From contig JAZTWW010000022.1 in the NCBI GenBank assembly GCA_045636065.1, positions 1 through 53,033 on the forward strand: DNA of 53,033 nucleotides, given 5' to 3'. The stretch's first letter is position 1. The number at the start of each line of letters is the position of its first letter. A program made the translations under genes and the position numbers. Below are positions 17,033-25,649 of this stretch, piece after piece. This DNA is from RGIG5050 sp045636065 (GTDB taxonomy: Bacteria; Verrucomicrobiota; Kiritimatiellia; RFP12; UBA1067). The notes beneath the pieces were generated by a model. The model was not told the origin of the DNA. It searched no databases and saw nothing but the letters and a program-made list of their open reading frames with translations.

Positions 17033-18874
17033 ATGAGCGAAAAGAAGATCGTCCGCATCACAGACACCACGCTGCGCGACGCGCACCAGAGCCTCTGGGC
17101 CACGCGCATGCGCACCGACGACATGCTTAAGATCGCCGAGGAGATCGACTCTGCCGGCTACTACTCGATAGAGTGCTGGGGCGGCGCCACGTTCGACGTA
17201 TGCATGCGCTTTCTGAGGGAGGATCCCTGGGAGAGGCTGCGCCTCATAAAGGGCGTCTGCCGCAAGACACCGCTCCAGATGCTCCTGAGAGGCCAGAACG
17301 CCCTCGGCTACAAGCACTACCCAGACGACATCGTCGAGCGCACCGTAGCGCTTGCCTGCCAGAACGGGATGGACATCTTCCGCGTCTTCGACGCGCTCAA
17401 CGATCCGCGCAACCTTGAAAAGGCCATCTCAAGCGTAAAGAAGTACGGCGGGCACGCGCAGGGCACGATCTCGTATACGACATCGCCCGTCCACACCGTC
17501 GAGGCCTATGTGGCGCTCGCCAAGGAGATCGAGTCGATGGGCGTCGATTCGCTCTGCATCAAGGATATGGCCGGCATCCTGACGCCGGGAGCCGCGCGCG
17601 AACTCGTGGGCGCTCTCGTCAAGGCGCTCCCCGGGATGCCCATACAGATCCACTCCCACATGACGAGCGGCATGGCGACCGCCATGTACCTTGCGGCGGT
17701 CGAGTCCGGCGCCGGGTGCGTCGATACGGCGATCTCGACGATGTCGAGCTTCTCCAGCCAGCCTCCCTGCGAAAGCGTCAAGGCGATCCTTGAAAGCGAA
17801 GGGTACGATACGGGTCTCGATCTTGGCGCACTCGGAAAGATAAACGCGTACTTCCGCGACCTGAAGACGGACCGCCAGCCCTCGTCGAGCGCGAAGGTGG
17901 AGCCGGTGGACGCGGGCGTTCTCGTCCATGCGATCCCTGGCGGCATGATCTCCAACCTGAGGAGCCAGCTCCAGCAGCAGGGCGCGCTCGACAGGCTTCC
18001 CGAAGTCCTCGAGGAGCTCCCGAGAACGCGCGCCGACATGGGCTATCCGCCCCTCGTGACGCCCACGTCGCAGATCGTCGGCGTCCAGAGCGTCCTCAAC
18101 GTGATGATGGGCGAGCGCTACAAGATGGTGAGCGACGAGGTGAAGCGCTATGCAGCCGGATACTACGGCCGCACCCCGGCTCCCATGGACAAGAAGCTCC
18201 GCAAGAAGCTCGCGGGAGACTTGAAGCCGATCGACTGCCGCCCGGCAGACCTTCTCGCGCCAGGCCTTGCAGCCGCCGCCAAGGAGCTCGATCCCGCGCT
18301 CATAAGAAGCGAGGAGGACATCCTCAGCTACTGCATGTTCCCCGAAGTGGCTCTCGGCTACTTCAAGTGGCGCGCCAAGCCCGAGGGCGAGCGCGATCCC
18401 ATCCCCGCCGACGTCGAAGCAGGTGCGGCAAAGGCCGCGGCTACAGAGGCGTGCGCGGCAGTTGATGCCGATACCGCCAAGTTCGCCAATCTCGGCAGGA
18501 TGCTCGTAAACCTCGTCACCGCCGCCGGCGGAACGGGCGTTGCGGGCGATATCCCGGCCGTTCCCGCAGCAGCGCCTGCAGCGCCCGTTGCGGCGGCACC
18601 CGCCGCAGAGCCGGCCAAGGGCGATGATGGAGCCATTCCCGATGGAACGCCCGTCGAGGCGCCCCTCAACGGCACCTTCTACAGGAGCGCCGGTCCAGGC
18701 CAGCCCGAACTCAAGGCCGATGGCGATACCGTCAAGGAGGGCGAGAGCGTCTGCATCGTCGAGGCCATGAAGCTTTTCAACCCGATCAAGGCCCCCAAGT
18801 CCGGCAAGGTCAAGTTCCTCGCAAGACACGGCGACAGCGTAGTCAAGGGCCAGATCCTGGCGGTCGTGCAATGA
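17033..18874 (+). CDS. Biotinylated carboxyltransferase: oxaloacetate decarboxylase alpha / pyruvate carboxylase B-like
   Basis: A 613-residue HMGL-type TIM barrel plus a biotin carrier domain. The N-terminus reads ITDTTLRDAHQSLWATRMRT with the metal-binding aspartate, followed by IECWGGATFDVCMRFL. The second half has the PycA/OadA conserved carboxylase domain, then an alanine/proline linker (about residues 505-545), then a biotinyl domain with VEAMKLF, Lys580 being the biotinylated lysine. It transfers carboxyl groups between oxaloacetate/pyruvate and biotin. No oadB, oadG or biotin carboxylase gene is adjacent, so a sodium-pump complex and a two-subunit pyruvate carboxylase are both possible. 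GGAG at 17023-17026 supports the ATG at 17033. Confidence 0.88.
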   Translation: MSEKKIVRITDTTLRDAHQSLWATRMRTDDMLKIAEEIDSAGYYSIECWGGATFDVCMRFLREDPWERLRLIKGVCRKTPLQMLLRGQNALGYKHYPDDIVERTVALACQNGMDIFRVFDALNDPRNLEKAISSVKKYGGHAQGTISYTTSPVHTVEAYVALAKEIESMGVDSLCIKDMAGILTPGAARELVGALVKALPGMPIQIHSHMTSGMATAMYLAAVESGAGCVDTAISTMSSFSSQPPCESVKAILESEGYDTGLDLGALGKINAYFRDLKTDRQPSSSAKVEPVDAGVLVHAIPGGMISNLRSQLQQQGALDRLPEVLEELPRTRADMGYPPLVTPTSQIVGVQSVLNVMMGERYKMVSDEVKRYAAGYYGRTPAPMDKKLRKKLAGDLKPIDCRPADLLAPGLAAAAKELDPALIRSEEDILSYCMFPEVALGYFKWRAKPEGERDPIPADVEAGAAKAAATEACAAVDADTAKFANLGRMLVNLVTAAGGTGVAGDIPAVPAAAPAAPVAAAPAAEPAKGDDGAIPDGTPVEAPLNGTFYRSAGPGQPELKADGDTVKEGESVCIVEAMKLFNPIKAPKSGKVKFLARHGDSVVKGQILAVVQ

Positions 18875-20088
18875 CCGTAACGCTCAAGATAGAGAAGTCC
18901 GTATACGGCGGGGACGGGCTTGCAAGGCTCGGGGACGGGCGCGTGGCGTTCGTCCCCGGCGCCTTCCCGGGCGAGACGGTGAAAGCGCGCATCTCGGACG
19001 AACGCAGGAGGTTCGTGAGGTGTACGCTTGAAGAGGTTCTTGAGGCGAGCGGCGAGCGCATCCCCTTAGGCGCGGCCGTTCCCGGCATGGTGTACGCAGC
19101 CGTAACGCCCAAGGAGGAGATGAGGCTCAAGGCCGACCAGCTAGGGAACTTCCTCTGGAAGGTGGCGCGCGAAAGCGTCCCCGTGAAGGTGCATCCCATG
19201 GAGGATGGCGACGAGCTCAACTACCGCAACAAGGCGACATACCATTTCTCGCGCGTCAACGGGCGCTGGACGATAGGGTATCTCAAGGAAGGGACTCACG
19301 AGATAGTGGACGTCCTTTCGGATCCCCTTGTGCTGCCGGCCATAAACGCCAAGATTCCAGAGATGCGCGCAGGCGTTACGAGCCTTCTTACCCAGGGCAG
19401 CGAAAGCGTCAGGCGTTCTACGGCCGCGATGGAGACCGTGACGATGCGCTATACGGCTCTTGACGGCGTCAAGTGGTGGGCCGGGAAGGCTCCTCATGGG
19501 CTTGTCCTCAAGGAGCGTACGGCGGGGCTCACGTTCAAGGTGGCGGCCGACGGCTTCTACCAGGTGAACCCCAAGGTTGGCGATGCGCTCGTTTCGGCCG
19601 TCGTCAAATCATATCTCGACGGGGCGTCCATGGCGGCGCACGTCCTTGATCTCTACTGCGGGGTGGGCGTCCTCGGGCTTTCATGCATCAAGGCAGCCCC
19701 TCCCGTCAATGGCGCGCAGGCGCGTCTCGTGGGCGTTGAAAGCGGCCACGACGCCGTAAGGATGGCGAAGGAGAACGCCGCATCGCTTTCTCTCAAGGCC
19801 TCGTTCTTCGCCGAGAGGGCCGGTGCGGGCGTAAGGAACTTCAAGGTGGGGCCGCACCATACCGTGATCGCCGACCCGCCGCGCGGCGGGATGGAGGCGA
19901 ACGTCGCCAGGTGGCTTGCAGGGTGCAGGGCGGGCCGTATATTCTACATCTCGTGCGATCCGGCCACGCTGACGCGCGACCTGGGCGAGATCGCCAGGGG
20001 CGGATGGCGCATAAAGGACGCGCAGCTTTTCAACATGTTCCCGCGCACCGCGAGGTTCGAGACGTTCGTGAGGCTTGAGCGCCAATGA
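18871..20088 (+). CDS. TrmA/RlmD-family RNA uracil-C5 methyltransferase
   Basis: A 405-residue SAM-dependent RNA m5U methyltransferase. Residues 1-60 form a TRAM domain (VYGGDGLARLGDGRVAFVPG). The SAM site is VLDLYCGVGVLGLS, the proton-handling motif is ADPPRGG, and the nucleophile is Cys362 in YISCDPATLTRDL. RlmD enzymes carry a CxxxxxCGGC iron-sulfur motif after the TRAM domain. Here the corresponding stretch (LGAAVPGMVYAAV) has no cysteines, so the protein is a cluster-less member. Whether it modifies 23S rRNA or tRNA is open. The start overlaps the stop of the previous gene (ATGA). Confidence 0.85.
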   Translation: MTVTLKIEKSVYGGDGLARLGDGRVAFVPGAFPGETVKARISDERRRFVRCTLEEVLEASGERIPLGAAVPGMVYAAVTPKEEMRLKADQLGNFLWKVARESVPVKVHPMEDGDELNYRNKATYHFSRVNGRWTIGYLKEGTHEIVDVLSDPLVLPAINAKIPEMRAGVTSLLTQGSESVRRSTAAMETVTMRYTALDGVKWWAGKAPHGLVLKERTAGLTFKVAADGFYQVNPKVGDALVSAVVKSYLDGASMAAHVLDLYCGVGVLGLSCIKAAPPVNGAQARLVGVESGHDAVRMAKENAASLSLKASFFAERAGAGVRNFKVGPHHTVIADPPRGGMEANVARWLAGCRAGRIFYISCDPATLTRDLGEIARGGWRIKDAQLFNMFPRTARFETFVRLERQ

Positions 20089-21437
20089 GGTTCTGGATCC
20101 ATACGTACGGCTGCCAGATGAACGTGCGCGACAGCGAGGCCGTCGCGGCGCTGATGGAGGCGGCGGGCCATGAAAAGGCCGCCTCCGAGGCCGACGCCGA
20201 AATCGTGATCGTCAACAGCTGCACCGTGCGCGACAAGGCCGAGCAGAAGGCGCTCGGCAAGAGCGGAAATCTGATAGCCGCCAAGAGGGGCGGGGGCGTG
20301 CGCCTTGTAGGTCTTATGGGCTGCGCCGTGAAGCGCATGGGGGAGGGAGTCTTCAAGGCTCTTCCCGGGCTTGACTTCGCCGTGGGGCCGAGGCGCTTCG
20401 GCGCGATACCGCACCTTGTCGAGAGGTGTCTCGCGGGCGAGAGGCGCATAATCGAGACGGCCGGCGCAGACGAGATCCCCGACGGGCTTGACGCGCACGA
20501 GGTGAAGGGGCACCAGGCGTTCGTGACGGTGCTTCTCGGGTGCGACAACAGGTGCAGCTACTGCATAGTCCCCGACGTGAGGGGCCACGAATATTCAAGG
20601 CCCGCCCGCGAGGTGGTGGCCGAGGTGAAGGCCCTTGCCGCGCACGGCGTGAAGGAGGTATGCCTTCTCGGGCAGAGCGTTCTCAGGTACGGCATGAGGA
20701 ACAAGGCGTGGGATTCGACGGACGATGCAAGCCCGCGCGGCTTCACGGAGCCTTTCCCGCGCCTTCTGGAGGCCCTGGACGGCATAGACGGCCTTGAAAG
20801 GATCAGGTTCACGAGCGCGCACCCGGGAGGCTGCACGCCCGAGCTTGTGAGGGCGTTCATGGAGCTTCCATGCGTCTGCCGCCACCTGCATCTTCCCGTG
20901 CAGAGCGGAAGCGACAGGATCCTCAAGGAGATGGGCCGGCGCTACACGAGAGGCGAGTATCTCGAAGCGGTGAAGCGTCTTAGGGACTTCGATCCTCAGT
21001 TCGCCCTCACGACGGACGTCATAGTCGGATATCCAGGCGAGACGGAGGCCGATTTCGAGGAGACGAGAAGCCTTATGGAGGAGGCGGGGTTCGACAACGC
21101 CTTCATCTTCAAGTATTCGCCACGCCCCGGAACGAGAAGCGCGCTTCTCGAGGATGACGTACCCAAGGAGGAGAAGGAGAGGCGCAACCAGATCCTTCTC
21201 GCCGACCAGGAATCGCGCGGTTTGAGGCGCAACTCGGCGCTTGCCGGAACGGTGCGCGAGGTGATGGTCGAGGGGCCGAGCCTCAGGAACGAATCGAGGT
21301 GGAGCGGGCGCGACAGCGGCAACCGCATCGTCGTCTTCGAGCCGAAGGGCGCCCTGGCGCCGGGCGGCACGGTAAAGGTTCGCATCACCTCCGCCCATGC
21401 GCAGATACTCGTGGGCGAGATCGTGGAGGGGGCGTGA
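20085..21437 (+). CDS. miaB: tRNA 2-methylthio-N6-isopentenyladenosine synthase MiaB
   Basis: A radical-SAM methylthiotransferase of 450 residues that adds a methylthio group to i6A37 of tRNAs reading UNN codons. The N-terminal MTTase domain supplies Cys10, Cys46 and Cys80 for the auxiliary [4Fe-4S] cluster (HTYGCQMN, NSCTVRD, GLMGC). The radical-SAM cluster is held by Cys153, Cys157 and Cys160 in GCDNRCSYC, followed by IVPDVRGHEYSRP as in MiaB. The C-terminal TRAM domain spans the last 70 residues. It overlaps the previous methyltransferase gene by four bases, making a small RNA-modification operon. Confidence 0.93.
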   Translation: MRFWIHTYGCQMNVRDSEAVAALMEAAGHEKAASEADAEIVIVNSCTVRDKAEQKALGKSGNLIAAKRGGGVRLVGLMGCAVKRMGEGVFKALPGLDFAVGPRRFGAIPHLVERCLAGERRIIETAGADEIPDGLDAHEVKGHQAFVTVLLGCDNRCSYCIVPDVRGHEYSRPAREVVAEVKALAAHGVKEVCLLGQSVLRYGMRNKAWDSTDDASPRGFTEPFPRLLEALDGIDGLERIRFTSAHPGGCTPELVRAFMELPCVCRHLHLPVQSGSDRILKEMGRRYTRGEYLEAVKRLRDFDPQFALTTDVIVGYPGETEADFEETRSLMEEAGFDNAFIFKYSPRPGTRSALLEDDVPKEEKERRNQILLADQESRGLRRNSALAGTVREVMVEGPSLRNESRWSGRDSGNRIVVFEPKGALAPGGTVKVRITSAHAQILVGEIVEGA

Positions 21438-22291
21438 ACTCTCTCTGGGCCAGACTCGGGCTTGGCGCAAAGGTGTGCCTTGTCGTCATCGCCGCGTATT
21501 TCGCGCTGGCGCTCTACGGCGAGGTGCAGTACAGGGTGGCCCAGGCGCGCGACGTGACGCCCGCCTACAATACCGTCCACGAATCGGAGCGCTACCTCCC
21601 GCCGAGCCGCGAGCACTGGATGGGCACAGACAATCTCGGGCGAGATGTGATGGCGAGGCTTGTTCAGGGCGCGAGGATCGCCTTCCATGTGGGCGTGATG
21701 ACGAGTCTGATAGCGATCCCTCTCGGTGTTCTCTTGGGGCTTCTTGGCGGATACTACGGCGGAATCGCCGACTCGATAGTCGTGTGGCTCTGCGCAACGG
21801 TCGCGTCCATGCCGGGGCTTCTTTTCATCCTTGCGATATCGCTTGTCGTAGGGCAGGGGCTTACAGGCATTTACATGGGAATCGGGCTTACCACCTGGGT
21901 GGGCGTCTGCCGCACGATCCGCGCGGAGGTCATGAAGCACAAGTCGCGGGCGTACGTCCTTGCGGCGAAGGTCCTTGGATATTCCGATGCGAGGATAATC
22001 TTCAGACACATCCTCCCGAACGTCGCGCACGTGGTGCTGATACAGTTCTCGATACGCTTCCCGAGCGCCGTCTCGACGGAGGTTTTCATCAGCTTCCTCG
22101 GGATCGGCGTCCAGGGCGAGCCGAGCTGGGGCGTCATGATAAACAACGCCCGCATAAGGCTCTGGCAGGGGGTATGGTGGGAGATGACATTCACGACACT
22201 GGCGATCTTCACGCTTGTGCTAGTCTTCAACCATCTCGCCGACTCGCTGCGCGACGCTCTCGATCCAGCCCTCCGCTCGGAGGGGAACTGA
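21434..22291 (+). CDS. DppC/OppC-type ABC transporter permease
   Basis: A 285-residue inner-membrane permease of the oligopeptide/nickel ABC family. An N-terminal membrane segment (about residues 10-28) precedes a periplasmic stretch with HWMGTDNLGRDVMARL, the hallmark of DppC-type subunits, then five membrane segments. The cytoplasmic EAA loop is AAKVLGYSDARIIFRHILPN. The start is a GTG at 21434 overlapping the miaB stop, with GGAGGGGG just upstream. Usual partners (substrate-binding protein, DppB permease, two ATPases) are not adjacent, so it is an orphan subunit here. It is the last gene before the trp promoter. Confidence 0.88.
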   Translation: MNSLWARLGLGAKVCLVVIAAYFALALYGEVQYRVAQARDVTPAYNTVHESERYLPPSREHWMGTDNLGRDVMARLVQGARIAFHVGVMTSLIAIPLGVLLGLLGGYYGGIADSIVVWLCATVASMPGLLFILAISLVVGQGLTGIYMGIGLTTWVGVCRTIRAEVMKHKSRAYVLAAKVLGYSDARIIFRHILPNVAHVVLIQFSIRFPSAVSTEVFISFLGIGVQGEPSWGVMINNARIRLWQGVWWEMTFTTLAIFTLVLVFNHLADSLRDALDPALRSEGN

Positions 22292-22321
22292 ACCCTTTCC
22301 AAAAATTTCCCAAAAACACGA

Positions 22322-22350
22322 TTGACACGCCAATGGGCATTTGGTACAAT
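22322..22350 (+). promoter_or_regulatory. trp operon promoter
   Basis: A perfect -35 TTGACA (22322-22327), a 17-base spacer ending in TTTGG, and a -10 TACAAT (22345-22350). The leader peptide ATG is at 22360, only nine bases after the -10, so the 5' untranslated part is about 0-3 bases. Confidence 0.85.
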
Positions 22351-22359
22351 ATCCGCGTC

Positions 22360-22443
22360 ATGAAAAACAAGGCATTTACCGCGAAGTATTGGTGGTGGCG
22401 CTGCGGATCCGGTTCCGCAACGCTTCCTGCGGCTTTGTCTTGA
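22360..22443 (+). CDS. trpL: trp operon leader peptide (27 aa, three tandem Trp codons)
   Basis: A 27-codon frame with Trp codons 11-13 (TGG TGG TGG at 22390-22398), lying between the trp promoter and an intrinsic terminator upstream of trpE. This is the classic arrangement of ribosome-mediated attenuation. Stalling at the Trp codons when charged tRNA-Trp is scarce would favour the antiterminator, and smooth translation would favour the terminator. No Shine-Dalgarno sequence fits, because the start codon lies at or within three bases of the predicted transcription start. Leaderless trpL peptides are known, for example in Sinorhizobium. Confidence 0.87.
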   Translation: MKNKAFTAKYWWWRCGSGSATLPAALS

Positions 22444-22507
22444 ACGAGAACGAGACCAGTCGACGATAGGGCGCACGCGGGCCGGATCCTTAAGGGAATC
22501 CGGCCCG
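22405..22507 (+). promoter_or_regulatory. trp attenuator: mutually exclusive antiterminator and terminator
   Basis: GGATCCGG at 22405-22412, just after the Trp codons, is perfectly complementary to CCGGATCC at 22482-22489. CCGC at 22415-22418 adds pairing with GCGG at 22477-22480. This antiterminator uses the 5' arm of the terminator (22479-22487), which otherwise pairs with ATCCGGCCC at 22498-22506. A competing early hairpin (GCGGA at 22403-22407 with TCCGC at 22414-22418) would release the terminator when the ribosome does not stall. Confidence 0.8.
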
Positions 22508-22510
22508 TTT
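22479..22510 (+). terminator. trp attenuator terminator
   Basis: A perfect nine-base stem (22479-22487 with 22498-22506) with a ten-base loop is followed by GTTTCGCATATCTT. The T-tract is weak, so termination may be partial or assisted. The trpE ATG follows about 60 bases downstream. Confidence 0.75.
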
Positions 22511-22569
22511 CGCATATCTTGACGGCCGGCTCGGGAAACAGGGGTTTAAAATCAAAAGGAATCGCAAAG

Positions 22570-24012
22570 ATGATGAAAGAGTTGAAATTGGAGGAGTTTG
22601 AGCGGCGCGCCGCGCGTGCGGGCAGGGTCGCCGTATTCAAGGAGTTCCTTGCGGACCGCGAGACTCCCGTCGCCGCGCTTTCGCGCCTCGGCGAGAACGA
22701 GGAGGCGTTCCTTCTCGAAAGCGTCGCGGGCGGGGAGACGAGAGGGCGGTATTCGTATCTCGGCATCGAGCCGTACGGCAGGATCGACGGCGACGATGCC
22801 CTTGAGCGCCTCAGGGAGCACTTCGCGGCGGCGCGCTACGAAAGCGCCCCAGAGCTGCCGCCTTTCCAGGGCGGGGCGGTCGGCTTCGTGGCGTACGGGG
22901 CCGTGCGCATCTTCGAGCCTAGGCTAGCGCGCACCATGAAACCCGAGGAGGGGACGCCTTCCATGTCTTTCCTCCTTACGGACACCTTCCTCATATTCGA
23001 CAACGTCCGCGACACGGTGACGGTGGTCGTGATAGCCGATCTTGCCTCGAATCCCAATCCCGCCGACGCGTACAGGAAGGCCATGGACAGGATCGAGGCC
23101 GTGCGCGAGCGCCTTCTAAGCGCCGATTCGATCATGCGCCTCATGGCCTCGCAGCCGGTCCGTACGGAGCCTGCGCAAGTCGGGCCCTTCGAGTGCGAAA
23201 TGACGCAAGGCGAATACTGCGGAATAGTAGAGAAGTGCAAGGAGGCCATAAAGGCTGGCGAGGTGATACAGATCGTCCCCTCGCAGAAGTTCACCGCCAA
23301 GGCCTCGATCCCCGCGCTTTCCCTCTACCGGGCGCTGAGGACTGTGAACCCCTCGCCGTACAACTTCTTCATGCGCATAGGATCGAAGACGCTCATCGGC
23401 TCGTCGCCCGAGGAGCTTGTGAAGCTCTCGGGAAGGACGGCCTCCACGGCACCTATCGCAGGGACCCGCCCGCGCGGCGCGACGCCCGTGGAGGACGCCG
23501 CCCTCGAGCGCGAACTCAAGGCCGACTTGAAGGAGCGCGCCGAGCACGTGATGCTCGTCGATCTCGGACGCAACGATCTCGGGCGCGTCTGCGAAACGGG
23601 GAGCGTCAGGGTGGAAGCCTTCGCCCATGTCGAGAGGTATTCCCACGTGATGCACCTTGTGAGCAACGTCAAGGGAACGCTCGCCAAGGGGTATGATGCG
23701 TTCGATCTCGTGAAGGCCGCGTTCCCGGCCGGCACGCTCACCGGCGCGCCGAAGGTGAGGGCGATGGAGCTTATCGAGGCCTTCGAGAAGTCGCCGCGCG
23801 GAACGTACGGCGGCGCGGCGGGATTCTTCTCTCTTACCGGCGACATGGATATGGCCATAGTCATAAGGACGATGGTCCTCGAGAAAGGCGTACTTACCAT
23901 GCGCGCCGGAGCGGGGATAGTCGCCGATTCCGATCCGGTGAGGGAATACCAGGAGACGGTGAACAAGGCGAGGGCGTCATTCGAGGCGGCCCGTTTCGCC
24001 GAGAGCCTGTAA
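22570..24012 (+). CDS. trpE: Anthranilate synthase component I TrpE
   Basis: A 480-residue protein that makes anthranilate from chorismate, using ammonia supplied by TrpG. FLLESV near residue 50 matches the LLES tryptophan-binding motif, which suggests feedback inhibition. The catalytic core has IQIVPSQKF, the GTRPRGATP stretch, LVDLGRNDLGRVC and FPAGTLTGAPK, all typical of chorismate-using enzymes. AAAGGA at 22556-22561 supports the ATG at 22570 (another ATG is the next codon). It is regulated by the attenuator upstream. Similarity to PabB is possible in principle, but the trp context decides. Confidence 0.95.
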   Translation: MMKELKLEEFERRAARAGRVAVFKEFLADRETPVAALSRLGENEEAFLLESVAGGETRGRYSYLGIEPYGRIDGDDALERLREHFAAARYESAPELPPFQGGAVGFVAYGAVRIFEPRLARTMKPEEGTPSMSFLLTDTFLIFDNVRDTVTVVVIADLASNPNPADAYRKAMDRIEAVRERLLSADSIMRLMASQPVRTEPAQVGPFECEMTQGEYCGIVEKCKEAIKAGEVIQIVPSQKFTAKASIPALSLYRALRTVNPSPYNFFMRIGSKTLIGSSPEELVKLSGRTASTAPIAGTRPRGATPVEDAALERELKADLKERAEHVMLVDLGRNDLGRVCETGSVRVEAFAHVERYSHVMHLVSNVKGTLAKGYDAFDLVKAAFPAGTLTGAPKVRAMELIEAFEKSPRGTYGGAAGFFSLTGDMDMAIVIRTMVLEKGVLTMRAGAGIVADSDPVREYQETVNKARASFEAARFAESL

Positions 24013-24038
24013 ACGAGCTTCAAGCAAGGAGCAAAGCC

Positions 24039-25649
24039 ATGATTCTCATGATAGACAACTACGACAGCTTCACCTACAACCTGGTGCAGGCAATCCGCTC
24101 GCTTGGAGCAGAGATGAAAGTCGTCCGCAATGACGAGATGGACGTAGTGGAGCTTGCGGCGCTGAAGCCAGATGCGCTCGTCCTCTCCCCCGGCCCCGGA
24201 AATCCCGACTCGGCCGGCGTGACGCTCGCCGCCGTGAAGGAGTTCGCCGGGAAGATCCCGATTCTGGGCGTATGCCTCGGCCACCAGTCGATCGCCCAGG
24301 CTTTCGGCGCAAAGATCGTCCCTGCAGGCAGGCTCATGCACGGCAAGACGAGCCGCCTGAGGCACGACGGCAAGGGCCTCTTCGCCGGTCTCGACCAGGG
24401 CTTCGAGGCGATGCGCTACCATTCGCTCGCCGTCGATCGCGCCACTCTTCCCGACTGCTTCGAGATTTCCGCCGAGAGCGAGGACGGCGAGATAATGGGT
24501 TTGAGGCACAAGACGCTCCCAATCGAGAGCCTCCAGTACCATCCAGAGTCGATCGGTACGCCGCAGGGCATGAAGCAGCTTGCGAACTTCGTCGAGGCGG
24601 TCACCGGGAAGAAGTCCCGCAAGTCGCTCTCCCCATCCGTAAGGAAGGCCGTTCTAACACGCGCCCTCGACGGAAAGGGCCCGAGCGAGCAGGAGGCCGA
24701 GGGGTATTTCGCGGCGATAATGTCCGGCGAAGTCGGGGAGCCGGAGCTTGCGGCGTTCCTTACGGCCCTCGCGCGGATCCCCGTGACGGCGGACGCTTTA
24801 GCCGGCGCCGCGCGCGCCATGTCCGATGCGGCCGTCAAGGTCGATCTCGGTGATGTGGACGCCGTCGACATCGTCGGCACTGGCGGCGACGGCTCCAATT
24901 CGTTCAACGTATCGACAACGGCCGCATTCATCGCGGCGGGCGCGGGCGTAACCGTCGCCAAGCACGGCAACATCGCCTCCACCTCCGCCTGCGGTTCGGC
25001 CGATGTTCTAAGGGCGCTCGGGTACAACCTCGCGGCAAAGCCCGAGGCGGTCGCGCGCTCCATCCGCGAAACGGGGATAGGATTCCTCTTCGCCCGCGAA
25101 CTCCATCCCGCGATGAAGTTCGCAGCCCCCGTAAGGCGCACGCTCGGTTTCAGGACGCTCTTCAACCTTCTCGGGCCTCTCACCAACCCCGCAAGGCCGA
25201 AGCGCCAGGTTATAGGCGTTCCGGACGAGAGGCTCGCACCCGTGATCGCAGAGGCCCTGAGGCGGCTTGGCTCCGAAAGGGCGCTTGTCGTGGCAGGCTC
25301 CGGATCGCTGGACGAGATAAGCCCGGGCGGCTTCACGTTCGTCTCGTCGCTCGCCGGCGCAACGGTGAGGAACATGCTTCTCGACGCCGGCAAGGTGTAC
25401 GGCCAGAGCTTCCTCAACTCCGAGATAAAGGGCGGAAGCCCGGACGAGAACGCGAAGATGCTCCTCGCGGTCTTGAAGGGCGAAGACAGGGGTGCGCGCC
25501 GCGCCGCCGCGATCGAGAACGCTGCGGCCGTCATACTGGCGGCGGACAAGGCGCGCGATTACGCCGAAGCGGTGGCGCTTGCCGTAGAGTCCGTCGATTC
25601 GGGGCGCGCCGCCGCGAAGCTCGCAGCCATGATGGAGGCCGTAAGATGA
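24039..25649 (+). CDS. trpGD: Fused anthranilate synthase glutaminase / anthranilate phosphoribosyltransferase TrpGD
   Basis: A 536-residue fusion. Residues 1-190 are the class I glutamine amidotransferase, with nucleophile Cys79 in GVCLGHQ and His168/Glu170 in YHPES; it feeds ammonia to TrpE. After a short linker, residues from about 200 form the phosphoribosyltransferase that couples anthranilate to PRPP. It shows VDIVGTGGDGSNSFNVST and AKHGNIASTSACGSADVL. The usual HGNR reads HGNI here, a small deviation near the PRPP site. The same fusion is known from enterobacteria (trpD there). The stop overlaps the trpC start (ATGA). Confidence 0.94.
   Translation: MILMIDNYDSFTYNLVQAIRSLGAEMKVVRNDEMDVVELAALKPDALVLSPGPGNPDSAGVTLAAVKEFAGKIPILGVCLGHQSIAQAFGAKIVPAGRLMHGKTSRLRHDGKGLFAGLDQGFEAMRYHSLAVDRATLPDCFEISAESEDGEIMGLRHKTLPIESLQYHPESIGTPQGMKQLANFVEAVTGKKSRKSLSPSVRKAVLTRALDGKGPSEQEAEGYFAAIMSGEVGEPELAAFLTALARIPVTADALAGAARAMSDAAVKVDLGDVDAVDIVGTGGDGSNSFNVSTTAAFIAAGAGVTVAKHGNIASTSACGSADVLRALGYNLAAKPEAVARSIRETGIGFLFARELHPAMKFAAPVRRTLGFRTLFNLLGPLTNPARPKRQVIGVPDERLAPVIAEALRRLGSERALVVAGSGSLDEISPGGFTFVSSLAGATVRNMLLDAGKVYGQSFLNSEIKGGSPDENAKMLLAVLKGEDRGARRAAAIENAAAVILAADKARDYAEAVALAVESVDSGRAAAKLAAMMEAVR

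Noticed and set aside
17429..18871. A 480-codon minus-strand frame across the biotin carboxyltransferase gene
   Set aside because: It is a shadow of a well-supported gene with catalytic and biotin motifs on the plus strand.
21397..22443. A 348-codon plus frame running through the permease gene into the trp leader
   Set aside because: It is a shadow frame of miaB and the permease. Only its last 27 codons, after their own promoter, make sense, as trpL.
22514..22553. A second promoter (TTGACG ... TAAAAT) directly before trpE
   Set aside because: The spacing of more than 20 bases between the boxes is too long for a functional promoter.
22519..22569. An upstream start for trpE
   Set aside because: The frame is open from 22519, but no ribosome site precedes it. 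AAAGGA lies correctly before 22570, and the extra residues do not resemble TrpE.
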